The position numbers and the translations under genes are program-made. The notes beneath the pieces were generated by a model. The model had not been told where the DNA came from. It worked only from the letters and a program-made list of their open reading frames with translations, and did no database searches. Shown here piece by piece: positions 32,850 to 41,232 of a DNA stretch of 44,144 nt (position 1 is the first letter of the stretch; each line of letters starts with the position of its first letter). Source of the stretch: an uncultured Cellvibrio sp. GTDB taxonomy: Bacteria > Pseudomonadota > Gammaproteobacteria > Pseudomonadales > Cellvibrionaceae. The stretch is from assembly GCA_937958105.1 (NCBI GenBank), contig CALFXJ010000046.1, positions 1-44,144 of the forward strand. Reading direction: 5' to 3'.

Positions 32850-34253
32850 ATGTCCCATTTAAATAAACAATTCACCCCTGCGCTGCAGTGGGATGCGCAA
32901 CTGATTCGTCAGTATGACCTGTCAGGACCAAGATACACCTCTTATCCAACAGCACCCCAATTCAGCGAAACATTCTCCGCAAAAGATTTCAACGCGGCCG
33001 TAGAACGCAGTAATGCCAGTCAGCGACCACTGTCACTGTACTTTCATATTCCCTTCTGTGACACCCTGTGTTTCTACTGTGGATGCAATAAAGTCGTGAC
33101 CAATAACAAGGGTCGCGCTAAACCCTATCTGGACAGCGTCGTGCGGGAAATTGCCATGCAGGCAGAGCGGTTTGATACCCGGCGTCCGGTAAAACAGCTC
33201 CATTGGGGTGGTGGCACGCCGACCTTTATCAACTGCGATGAAATGAGCCTGCTGATGAACGCTACCCGCCAGCACTTTAATCTCGTTGATGATGAAAGCG
33301 GCGAGTTTTCCATCGAAATCCATCCTGGGCGCGTTACCGCCAGTACCATGGAGCATTTGCGCAATCTGGGATTCAATCGCGTGAGCATGGGTGTACAGGA
33401 CTTTGATCTGCGGGTGCAGAAAGCAGTTAATCGGTATAACACGTTAGAAGACGTTACGTCCCTGATGGAGGCCTTACGGCGCCAAAGTTATCACTCCATC
33501 AGCATGGATTTGATTTACGGTTTACCCCTCCAGACCCGGCAGAGCTTTGCCACGACGTTAAACCGGGTAATCGATTTGTCACCGGATCGTTTATCCTTGT
33601 TCAACTATGCACATCTGCCGCATCTGTTTAAAAGCCAGGCGCTGATCAAAGAGGAAGAACTTCCTTCAGCGGAACAGAAACTCGACATCCTGCAGATGTC
33701 CATCGAGATGCTACAGAATGCCGGCTATGTGTATATCGGCATGGATCATTTTGCCAAACCGGAAGACAGTCTGGTGCAGGCGCAGCGGGCAGGGGTATTG
33801 CAGCGGAATTTCCAGGGGTATTCAACCCACGGGGATTGCGACTTGATCGCCATGGGAGTGTCATCCATCAGTTCGTTCGGCGGTGTCTATGTACAGAATG
33901 CAAAAAATGTCGAGCAATATCAAAAACTGATAGATAAAGGAGAGAGTGCCTCAATACGCGGCTTCACCTTAAGCGCAGAGGACCACCTGCGCCAGTTTGT
34001 GATCAACCAGCTGATCTGCCAGTTTTCCCTGAGTTTTAATGACATTCAGCAATATTTTTCAGTCGACCCCAAAATTCATTTTCAAAGCGAACTCGAAGAA
34101 CTGGCTCCTATGATGGAAGACGGTTTGCTGCTGGTGAATGACGACGGCATTCAAATTCAAAACGCCGGCCGGCTGCTTATCCGGCGTGTGTGTATGGTAT
34201 TTGACGAATACCTCAGAAAAGGACCGCGGATCGCTTACTCCAAGGTTATCTAA
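32850..34253 (+). CDS. hemN: Oxygen-independent coproporphyrinogen III oxidase
   Basis: A 467-residue radical-SAM enzyme for the anaerobic decarboxylation of coproporphyrinogen III in haem synthesis. The [4Fe-4S] cysteines are in FCDTLCFYCGCNK (CxxxCxxC), preceded by LYFHIPF, and HWGGGTPTF follows. A HemN-type C-terminal domain is present and the length matches genuine HemN (about 460) rather than shorter HemW. GAGAGGA lies about 6 nt before the ATG. With the oxygen-independent ribonucleotide reductase just upstream it suggests preparation for low-oxygen growth, but no FNR/Anr box was found in the 91-bp gap. Confidence 0.93.
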   Translation: MSHLNKQFTPALQWDAQLIRQYDLSGPRYTSYPTAPQFSETFSAKDFNAAVERSNASQRPLSLYFHIPFCDTLCFYCGCNKVVTNNKGRAKPYLDSVVREIAMQAERFDTRRPVKQLHWGGGTPTFINCDEMSLLMNATRQHFNLVDDESGEFSIEIHPGRVTASTMEHLRNLGFNRVSMGVQDFDLRVQKAVNRYNTLEDVTSLMEALRRQSYHSISMDLIYGLPLQTRQSFATTLNRVIDLSPDRLSLFNYAHLPHLFKSQALIKEEELPSAEQKLDILQMSIEMLQNAGYVYIGMDHFAKPEDSLVQAQRAGVLQRNFQGYSTHGDCDLIAMGVSSISSFGGVYVQNAKNVEQYQKLIDKGESASIRGFTLSAEDHLRQFVINQLICQFSLSFNDIQQYFSVDPKIHFQSELEELAPMMEDGLLLVNDDGIQIQNAGRLLIRRVCMVFDEYLRKGPRIAYSKVI

Positions 34254-34269
34254 TCAAAAAACAATATAC

Positions 34270-34320
34270 ATAATAAAAAACGGCCAAGGGAAAACCTCCT
34301 TGGCCGTTCTTGTATCACGC
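34270..34320. terminator. Bidirectional terminator between hemN and xylanase gene
   Basis: AACGGCCAAGG (34279-34289) and CCTTGGCCGTT (34298-34308) form an 11-bp stem with an 8-nt loop. On the plus strand TTCTTGT follows; on the minus strand TTTTTTATTATG follows. The genes converge here, so it probably terminates both transcripts. Confidence 0.88.
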
Positions 34321-34332
34321 TATGTTAAGCGT

Positions 34333-36075
34333 TTAGCGGTTCAGATAATTCATCAACCACTGCATCGCTGGACGCTGCTGACCATTGCTTTGGATCAGGC
34401 CAGTACCTTCACGCCAGGTTGCACCCACAACATAACCCCAGAGGGTAATGCCGACTACGTTGGGATGGTTGTAGAAGATCGGGAAGTGCATCTGCATGTA
34501 CTGCAACTGAGTCTGATCATTGGTTGCTTCAATGTCATACTCGGAAATGTACAGCGGGAGGCCCAAAGCGGAAATCTGATCCAGTTTGGCCTGGATTTCC
34601 TGAGCGGTCCACACACGTGGGGAGTACAGGCTGTGCGCCTGAAGACCCAGAGCGTCCACGTAACCAGAATTCACAGCCGGGCGAATCATATCGATGATGG
34701 CATCGGTATCCCAGGTCATGAAGTTATAGTCGTTGTAGATCAGGATCGCGTCAGGGCAGTATTGACGTGCCAGACGGAAGGACTCAGTAATCCAGTTGCT
34801 GCCAAATGCATTAGCCGCGTAGTTGGCCGGTGCGTGAGAAGGCAGAGCTTCGTTTACGACGTCGATCATCGCGGTATCCGGATAACGTGCACAGTAATCG
34901 CGAATCCACTCTTCAATTTCCTCGCGCTGCTCAGCAGGACTCAAAGCATCAATCCAGCTCGGACGCTGACTGCCCCATACCAGGGTGTGAGCCTTGACAG
35001 GAATACCATTCGCGCGGGCGAAGTTATAGATGGCATCCAGCGGACCCCAGTTATACTGGTCGCGGTTTCCTTCAACTGAGCCCCACTTGCCTTCGTTCTC
35101 CGGAGTAATCTGATCCCAGTACTGCATGAAGTCAGAGCGAACTGATCCATTGGTGGTGATGTTCCCTACGAAGAATTCCGGGAAGCGCGGATTGCCTGGA
35201 TTAGGAATCGAGCTGCTGGAGCTTGTGGTTGCGCTGGAAGTCGTGGATGACGAGTTGCCACCATTGAATGGATTGCCAAAGCCGATGGAGCCGTCGCAAT
35301 GCAGCATCTGCGTATAAGAACCCGCACCACATTCTCCGTCCCAGGCGCCTGTGTTATCGGCCTGATCTTCAGCCTGATAAGTCACACCATTGACGATGAC
35401 GTAATCTACTTCCACATCGCGATCACCAGCATCGTTCGTAAATGCAACACGCAATTCACCGGTAGCGTTAGTGCTGACGGTGTAGTCGAGCATACCTACG
35501 CTCAGCGTCCAGGTCTGAATAGTCTGGCCACCAATCTGCAGGCTGACACTTTCGTCTCCGGTGACGCCGCTCATGCGCACCGTGATACTGTGGCTACCAC
35601 TGGCAACCGAGCTGCTTGAGCTGCTTGCAATGGTAGAGCTGACAGAACTGCTGGACGGTGTAGAGCTGGTGGGAGTGCTGGAGTTGTTAGCGCTGCTGGT
35701 GTTGCCGCCGCCGCCTTGAACTTGAAACGTCGCCAGGCTAGGGGTTGCGCTACCGTTAGCACAGAAACCAAAACTGGTATTGGTACCCGGCGCTATGTTG
35801 GCATTGTAAGGCGCGGGCGTAACGGTAACGCCGCTTATATTGCCGTTCCAAAGATTGCTGATGGTTGTGCCATTAAGATTCAAACCAACGGTCCAAGATG
35901 TAATGGCCTGAGAGCCTCTGTTAGCGATGGTTACGTTAGCGCAGTAACCTGAACCCCAATGGTTATTAACATCCAGCGTAGCTTCGCCAGAGCCGGAGGT
36001 GAGGGCATAGGCTCCTTGCCCCGATGTGACTAAAGCAGCTGCGATGAGCAGCTTTCTTGGTAGGTGAATGGTCAT
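34333..36075 (-). CDS. Secreted GH10 xylanase with CBM2 and CBM60-like modules
   Basis: A 580-residue endo-beta-1,4-xylanase. Order: signal peptide to about residue 24; CBM2 about 27-118; Ser/Thr linker; a module at about 162-266 (SITVRMSGVTGDESVSLQIG ... DVEVDYVIVNGVTYQAEDQ) resembling the calcium-dependent xylan-binding CBM60/CBM36 type; Ser linker; GH10 about 298-580. The acid/base is Glu409 in DVVNEAL and the nucleophile Glu512 in YISEYDIEATND; HTLVWGSQRPSW is another GH10 signature. An AGGAG ribosome-binding site precedes the ATG. It converges on hemN and shares its terminator. Confidence 0.93.
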   Translation of the reverse strand: MTIHLPRKLLIAAALVTSGQGAYALTSGSGEATLDVNNHWGSGYCANVTIANRGSQAITSWTVGLNLNGTTISNLWNGNISGVTVTPAPYNANIAPGTNTSFGFCANGSATPSLATFQVQGGGGNTSSANNSSTPTSSTPSSSSVSSTIASSSSSSVASGSHSITVRMSGVTGDESVSLQIGGQTIQTWTLSVGMLDYTVSTNATGELRVAFTNDAGDRDVEVDYVIVNGVTYQAEDQADNTGAWDGECGAGSYTQMLHCDGSIGFGNPFNGGNSSSTTSSATTSSSSSIPNPGNPRFPEFFVGNITTNGSVRSDFMQYWDQITPENEGKWGSVEGNRDQYNWGPLDAIYNFARANGIPVKAHTLVWGSQRPSWIDALSPAEQREEIEEWIRDYCARYPDTAMIDVVNEALPSHAPANYAANAFGSNWITESFRLARQYCPDAILIYNDYNFMTWDTDAIIDMIRPAVNSGYVDALGLQAHSLYSPRVWTAQEIQAKLDQISALGLPLYISEYDIEATNDQTQLQYMQMHFPIFYNHPNVVGITLWGYVVGATWREGTGLIQSNGQQRPAMQWLMNYLNR

Positions 36076-37053
36076 TGTTAGAACTCCTGTTTAAACTCAT
36101 TATTGGTAATGGAGTGATGCTGATATTTTTACAAACGCGAAAAACATGAACACGCCTGCACAACGACGTTAAGTGCGATGTAAAACAACAAAAGTGAATA
36201 GCGATACCTGCTGCTTATTTAAATCTATTATCAAGCGCCACTGCACATACCGCTGACAGTTGGCGCAGCCCAAAAGTAAACAACTGATTTGTGATATTGT
36301 CAATTTGAAACTAAGGGGTGTCGTCGTTTACTTTTTTTTATTATGTAGTTTGCGCATCCTGTCACGAATGAATTTACATTCGCGGCTTCGTTGATAAACC
36401 ATTCAGGAATTTGCGCGCTAAAAAGAAAATATTTTTATAGATTAAACTGGATATCAAATACGATTGCACCCGAATAATAGATAGATTGAAGGTTGGGCGG
36501 ATTAAACAAAATGAAATGATATTATCTGGCGGCCGGGCAAAAATTTAGGGAACGCTAATGATGAAAAATTAAGCCGTAGGATAGCATCATGATATTTAAT
36601 TTCGTGTGGTCGAAAAATGAAAAGTTAGTTCTGGGGAAAACAAATATTTTTTTGATGCGACGCTTTTAATGTGGGTGACGCACCCAAAACCAAAACCGAT
36701 CGGGAGCTAAATAATGACGCGGGACTATCTGGTCCATTATTTTGGCATTATTAAAGTTAGGCCATTAAGCACTGGCGCGAAAACTCCATTTATCAATATT
36801 CTTTGATACACAGTTGGTGATCGATTTTTGGAAAAATAAAAATGGAAAGTTGTGGCTGAAGCTGAACACAGCTTCTTGATGACCTTGCATCACATTTGCA
36901 TCAGACGGCTGGTCGATGTCGATATTGGTCACGCCAGTGGCTGGGACTGTATCGGCGACGTATCAATAAGTGGCGACGTTTTAGATTAATTGGTTTTTAT
37001 GTGGTAGCAGGTCATTTTTTAACTTATTGATTTCTAGGCCGTTTTATGCAATA
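36076..37053. other. AT-rich gene-free region next to dif
   Basis: About 980 bases with no supportable gene. The right-hand flank of the xylanase start carries its promoter region; the sequence TTTTTACAAACGCG at 36125-36138 shares a half-site with the palindrome before the glycan operon. The rest is rich in A/T runs and has no recognised insertion sequence, integrase or terminal inverted repeat. It ends at the dif-like site. Confidence 0.5.
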
Positions 37054-37081
37054 ACTGCGCATAATCTATATTATGTTAAAT
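37054..37081. promoter_or_regulatory. dif: Chromosome dimer resolution site dif (XerCD site)
   Basis: A 28-bp XerC/XerD site read in three parts: XerC arm ACTGCGCATAA, spacer TCTATA, XerD arm TTATGTTAAAT. Compared with the E. coli dif I remember (GGTGCGCATAA / TGTATA / TTATGTTAAAT), only three bases differ: two at the outer XerC end and one in the spacer. The XerD arm is identical. The site is flanked by a further inverted repeat TTATGCAAT (37044-37052) and ATTGCATAA (37080-37088). In the chromosome dif marks the replication terminus; mobile elements can also carry or recreate such a site. Confidence 0.88.
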
Positions 37082-37186
37082 TGCATAATCATAACAACCA
37101 GAGGTCCGGCCGGTAAAAACGTTGAATTTAGCCACTTCGCAGATAACCTATTGATATACATCATTATTTACGTGACCGACCCCTGC

Positions 37187-38089
37187 CTACGGCAAAGAAC
37201 TTTGGAGCTGTTTAAACTGCCCTTGAATCACTGCTTTTTCCTGAAGAATCACCTTGTTCTCGTCGGACAGAAGCTCCACCTTATCCTGGGAGGCTTTGAG
37301 TCTGGTATTAGCATCTTCCAACGCTCGCGATAATACAGCCACATTTTTCTCCGTTTCTGCTTTCATTCCCGTAATCACTGCCACTTTTTCAGCTAGTTGG
37401 TCATTTTTACGTAGGTATTCTCGCATCTCTTTTGAGGCTTCTTCAGCATTACGTGTCAGGCTTTGAATATCCTCAGCTTTTCGGCTTACTTCACTGCTCA
37501 AGGTAGCTTTGGTCTGCTCGAGTTCATCTACCGTTCTTTGGAGCTTCGCGTTTGCATCAAACAATTCGGATTCTCTTGACTTAGCCTGAGTTAGCTGGTT
37601 CTGGAGGTTCTGAATTTGATCGCCCAACTGTTGGTTAGCCGCACGGAATTGATCACGTTCCTGCTGGCGGTCTTCGGCGGTTCGCTGTTGGTAATGCTCA
37701 AAATGATCGCGAATGTCCCGGTTTTCCTGCTTGAGCTCAGTGACGGTTTCTTTCAATTCAGTGGATCGTGCGATCGCTTCGTCCCGCTGGGATTCCGCTT
37801 TGGCAAGGGCGACTCGGGTATCTTCCAAAGACCGACTTTGCTGACGTTTTTCTTCGTTAAGCAATTCTATCTGCTTTTCCATGTCCTGCTGCCGCGAAGA
37901 CAGTTGTATTAGGGTGCTGTTTGCTTCGGCTAGTCGCGTGTGAAGTTTGTCATTCAAAGCCTCAAATTCCTGCCGGGTCTGCTCGATGCGTTGATCGGCC
38001 ATTTGCTGCACCCGTTCGTGCAGGGATTTCACTACCTCCACCAGGTCATGTGGCAGTCCACTGACCTCCGCATCGCCGTCGTTGTCTAA
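37187..38089 (-). pseudogene. 5'-truncated TnpT/KfrA-like coiled-coil protein
   Basis: The reading frame is open from 38089 but has no ATG near its start; an ORF from GTG at 38041 would give 284 residues. Translation beyond that GTG continues sensibly (GLPHDLVEVVKSLHERVQQ), and a TAA stop ends the frame at 38090-38092. The protein is nearly all coiled coil (repeats such as LNEEKRQQSRSLEDTRVALA). Such a long coiled coil after a short LPxDLV linker is the layout of KfrA-type DNA-binding proteins and TnpT of Tn4651-like Tn3 transposons, whose N-terminal helix-turn-helix domain is missing here. I infer the gene was cut at about 38090 by rearrangement. Confidence 0.6.
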
Positions 38090-38131
38090 TTATCGTCAAT
38101 CGGGAGATTGCATAGGCGTCGACCAGACCGG

Positions 38132-38332
38132 GTTAGCCTCTGCCAGGTTAATGGTGTGAAACACCGTGCGTGACCTACAGCGAAGGAATTCCGAGACGCC
38201 TGAAAGGAGCTTGAGGAACACGGCGAGCCTGCAAAACAGGTAACGTTAATCGGTAAAGGCCCAGAAGGAAAAACACTCAAATCCGATGATATGAAAACTA
38301 TGGAAGAATACTTGAACAAAAAAACGAAGTAA
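38132..38332 (+). pseudogene. Decayed reading frame of unknown protein
   Basis: In one plus-strand frame the sequence reads TAKEFRDA, then a TGA stop, then KELEEHGEPAKQVTLIG, KGPEGKTLKSDDMKTMEEYL and NKKTK before a TAA at 38330-38332. A second TGA lies about 13 codons earlier. The protein-like composition across the stops, with TGA where Trp would fit, suggests a dead gene or its C-terminal fragment. No family was recognised. It is followed by a terminator-like hairpin, which supports a former plus-strand gene. Confidence 0.4.
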
Positions 38333-38346
38333 GCATTCAAGATTCG

Positions 38347-38385
38347 AAAAGCCCAACCAATTTATGTAGCAATGGTTAGGCTTTT
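38347..38385. terminator. Bidirectional terminator after arsJ
   Basis: AAAAGCC-C-AACCA and TGGTT-A-GGCTTTT form a stem with one mismatch and T-rich flanks on both strands. It lies 16 nt beyond the arsJ stop (minus strand) and also ends the decayed plus-strand frame. Confidence 0.75.
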
Positions 38386-38400
38386 ATATTGTTAACCTTA

Positions 38401-39633
38401 TCACCCGGAAATTGGTTGTTTCGGCAATGCCAGCGAAATTAATGCAGCCAAGGCAATAAAGCCGGTTGACACCCATAAGCAGGCTTCCAATCCCGCTGTT
38501 TGATAAACCCAGCCAGATAATAACGTTCCGAGCAACCGCCCCAATGCGTTGGCCATGTAGTAAAAGCCTACATCCAATGACACACCGTCCGATTTAGCGT
38601 AACTCACAATCAAATAACTGTGCAGCGATGAATTGATCGCAAACACTGCGCCGAATGCCAACAATCCACCGATAAGCACCGGGGTAACCGGCAAGCTGGT
38701 TGAAGTCAAACCCAGTGCAATGGCCGCCGGAATACCGGTAAGAAGTAATGCCCACACAAACGCTTGCCCGCCTCCGGGCACCTGGTTGCGCCCTTTGCCG
38801 GTGATAAACGGCGATAGGGACTGCACAATGCCATAACCGATCACCCAGGCAGCAAGAAACCCGCCGACCCACCAAAAATCCCAACCCAGCTGGCTGCTTA
38901 AAAATACCGGCAAGGCAATGACAAACCAGACATCGCGCGCGCCGAATAAAAACAGACGCGCCGCCGATAAAATATTGATCGCTCGGCTTTTGGAAAGCAG
39001 CTCACTGAATTTCGGTTTGTTTTTGGCTTTGCCCAAATCTTTTTTCAGTAACCATAAACTCGCGATCCAAATAACGGTGAGCGCAGCGCCCATGGTGATA
39101 GCGGCACCTCTGAATCCAAGCAGCGCGAGCAACACACCACCCAGAAAAAAGCCCACACCTTTCAACGCATTTTTTGATCCGGTCAGCAGCGCAACCCATT
39201 TATAGAGTTGCCCTTGCTGATCGCCGGGCACCAGTAATTTAATCGAGCTTTTAGCACTCATTTTATTTAGGTCTTTGGCGATCCCAGAAAATGCCTGCGC
39301 GCCCATCACCCACACCACATTTAACATACTGCTCGGCACCGCCAGCATAAATAACGCGAGGATTTGCAAGGCCAGCCCGATGTTCATCGTGCGATTTAAG
39401 CCGATACGCGCGCCGAGGTAGCCGCCCACCAAATTGGTAATTACGCCAAAAAATTCATAAAACAAAAACAGGGCTGCAATTTGCAGCGGGCTATAACCCA
39501 ACTGATGGAAGTGCAACACCACCAACATGCGTAAAGCACCGTCGGTTAACGTAAAGGCCCAATAATTGCCGGTGACAACGAGATATTGTTTTACCTCTGC
39601 ACTCAGCCCTTTGCCTGTACCTGTTGTTGTCAT
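38401..39633 (-). CDS. arsJ: Organoarsenical efflux MFS transporter ArsJ
   Basis: A 410-residue inner-membrane major-facilitator protein with about 12 hydrophobic segments and the opening KQYLVVTGNYWAFTLTDGAL that I associate with ArsJ. ArsJ exports 1-arseno-3-phosphoglycerate, the unstable product formed when a partner GAPDH uses arsenate in place of phosphate. That GAPDH gene ends 11 nt before arsJ starts, which strongly supports the assignment. AAGGAGAA precedes the ATG. It is the last gene of the ars operon and is followed by a terminator. Confidence 0.9.
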   Translation of the reverse strand: MTTTGTGKGLSAEVKQYLVVTGNYWAFTLTDGALRMLVVLHFHQLGYSPLQIAALFLFYEFFGVITNLVGGYLGARIGLNRTMNIGLALQILALFMLAVPSSMLNVVWVMGAQAFSGIAKDLNKMSAKSSIKLLVPGDQQGQLYKWVALLTGSKNALKGVGFFLGGVLLALLGFRGAAITMGAALTVIWIASLWLLKKDLGKAKNKPKFSELLSKSRAINILSAARLFLFGARDVWFVIALPVFLSSQLGWDFWWVGGFLAAWVIGYGIVQSLSPFITGKGRNQVPGGGQAFVWALLLTGIPAAIALGLTSTSLPVTPVLIGGLLAFGAVFAINSSLHSYLIVSYAKSDGVSLDVGFYYMANALGRLLGTLLSGWVYQTAGLEACLWVSTGFIALAALISLALPKQPISG

Positions 39634-39644
39634 GCAGTTTCTCC

Positions 39645-40652
39645 TTACTCAGCAAGCCCAACTAATCTTGCCAGTTCAACCGTACGATTGGCGTAGCCCC
39701 ATTCATTGTCGTACCAAGCATAAATTTTTACCTGGGTGCTATTGATCACCATAGTGGACAGCGCATCCACAATAGATGAACGCGGATCACCGCAGTAATC
39801 GGTTGAAACCAAAGGACGTTCTTCATAACCCAGAATATTGAGCAATTCGTTTTCACTGGCCGCTTTTAGCAATGCATTCACTTCTTCAACAGTGGTTGCG
39901 CGCTCCACTTCAAATACGCAATCGGTCAACGAGGCATTGGCAAGGGGCACACGCACGGCGTGACCATTAAGGCGGCCACGCAATTCCGGAAATATTTCAG
40001 CAATCGCGGTAGCTGATCCGGTTGTCGTTGGAATTAAATTGGAGCCGGATGCGCGCGCCCGCCGTAAATCTTTGTGCGGTTGATCCAGGATCGATTGCGT
40101 ATTCGTCAGATTGTGAATGGTGGTAATCGAACCATGCTTGATACCCAGCTTTTCGTGAATCACTTTCACAACCGGTGCCAGACAATTGGTGGTGCAGGAT
40201 GCGGCAGTCACAATGCGGTGCTGCGCAGGATTAAACAGATGTTGATTGACTCCCATCACCACGTTCAGCGCGCCCTCTTCTTTTACCGGTGCGCTCACAA
40301 CAACGCGCTTAACACCTTGATCAAGATAGGCTTGCAACACGGCAACGGCTTTCATCTTACCGCTGGCTTCAATCACGACATCGCAGCCCGACCAATCAGT
40401 ATCGGCAATTACCTTGTTGGTGGTGATGCGAATCGATTTTCCGTTAATGATCAGCACACCGTTTTCTGCACTGACGGTCTCAGGCCAAGTGCCTTGTGCA
40501 GAATCAAATTTTAGTAAATGCGCATAAGTTTCTGCATCCGCTGCCGGGTCATTGATTTGCACAAATTCAAACTCTGGCCAATGCCAGGATGCGCGTAATG
40601 CCAAGCGACCGATACGGCCAAAACCGTTAATGCCTATTTTGATTTTTTTCAT
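39645..40652 (-). CDS. gapdh: ArsJ-associated glyceraldehyde-3-phosphate dehydrogenase
   Basis: A 335-residue GAPDH. It has the NAD-binding start KIGINGFGRIGRLALRA, the catalytic cysteine in AASCTTNCLAP and the family stretch WYDNEWGYANR near the C-terminus. In ars operons this enzyme joins arsenate to glyceraldehyde-3-phosphate, giving 1-arseno-3-phosphoglycerate for export by ArsJ. The gene lies between a phosphatase gene and arsJ in the same operon, so it is the arsenic-specialised copy rather than the main glycolytic one. AAGGA lies before the ATG. Confidence 0.92.
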   Translation of the reverse strand: MKKIKIGINGFGRIGRLALRASWHWPEFEFVQINDPAADAETYAHLLKFDSAQGTWPETVSAENGVLIINGKSIRITTNKVIADTDWSGCDVVIEASGKMKAVAVLQAYLDQGVKRVVVSAPVKEEGALNVVMGVNQHLFNPAQHRIVTAASCTTNCLAPVVKVIHEKLGIKHGSITTIHNLTNTQSILDQPHKDLRRARASGSNLIPTTTGSATAIAEIFPELRGRLNGHAVRVPLANASLTDCVFEVERATTVEEVNALLKAASENELLNILGYEERPLVSTDYCGDPRSSIVDALSTMVINSTQVKIYAWYDNEWGYANRTVELARLVGLAE

Positions 40653-40673
40653 AATAAAATCCTTTTGGCGTAT

Positions 40674-41186
40674 TTAAATAGAGATCTGTTGCGCGATTTT
40701 AGCGATATATTCCTGATGCGTTGGAAGCTGTAGCGCATTGGGACGAATGGCTTTAACGCGCGCTATAACCTCATCAAGCGGAATACCGCGATCCAGCAGA
40801 ATTTGCGCTGCGACCAGCCCGGTGCGACCAGAGCCACCTTTGCAATGGATAGCAATTGTTTTTCCGGCATCTATCAGTGCATGAACTTTAGCACTGGCTA
40901 ATTGCCATGCATCCTCAAATGCTTGCTCGGGCGCATGGTCATCTTCAATGGGCAAGTGAAACCATTCCAATCCTAATTGTGTGCAAAGTTCGGGTAAATC
41001 AGTCACAGCATTACCTTGCATTTCGTCTTTAGGCATAAGTGTGAGAATCGCGGTTGCAGCGGCAGCGGCCAATTGCTCCAGCGAGTTTTGCAAGCCCACC
41101 TCTTTGGTGCCAGGGCACGGGGTAAACAGTATTTGTCCCACATCATCATTAATAGTCAGGGGCGTAAATGGGTGAGCTAAAGACAT
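40674..41186 (-). CDS. Dual-specificity/tyrosine-phosphatase-like protein in ars operon
   Basis: A 170-residue cytosolic protein with the Cys-phosphatase loop AIHCKGGSGRTGLVAAQ (HCxxGxxR) near residue 114, and the general acid likely in the preceding ED/DDH region. It resembles the cyclin-dependent-kinase-inhibitor-3/dual-specificity phosphatase group. It is not an ArsC arsenate reductase, which is encoded separately here. Relatives are found in some arsJ-gapdh operons; the function there is not known to me, but it could act on phosphorylated or arsenylated sugars or on a protein. AAGGAAA lies before the ATG; gap to gapdh is 21 nt. Confidence 0.8.
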   Translation of the reverse strand: MSLAHPFTPLTINDDVGQILFTPCPGTKEVGLQNSLEQLAAAAATAILTLMPKDEMQGNAVTDLPELCTQLGLEWFHLPIEDDHAPEQAFEDAWQLASAKVHALIDAGKTIAIHCKGGSGRTGLVAAQILLDRGIPLDEVIARVKAIRPNALQLPTHQEYIAKIAQQISI

Positions 41187-41232
41187 GGTATTTCCTTAAA
41201 AAGATGGCGAAAAAGAACAAATGAATAAATTC

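Noticed and set aside
37073..37333. Plus-strand frame of 86 codons starting inside dif
   Set aside because: Starts inside the XerD arm, has no ribosome-binding site, and its right half is antisense to the coiled-coil gene.
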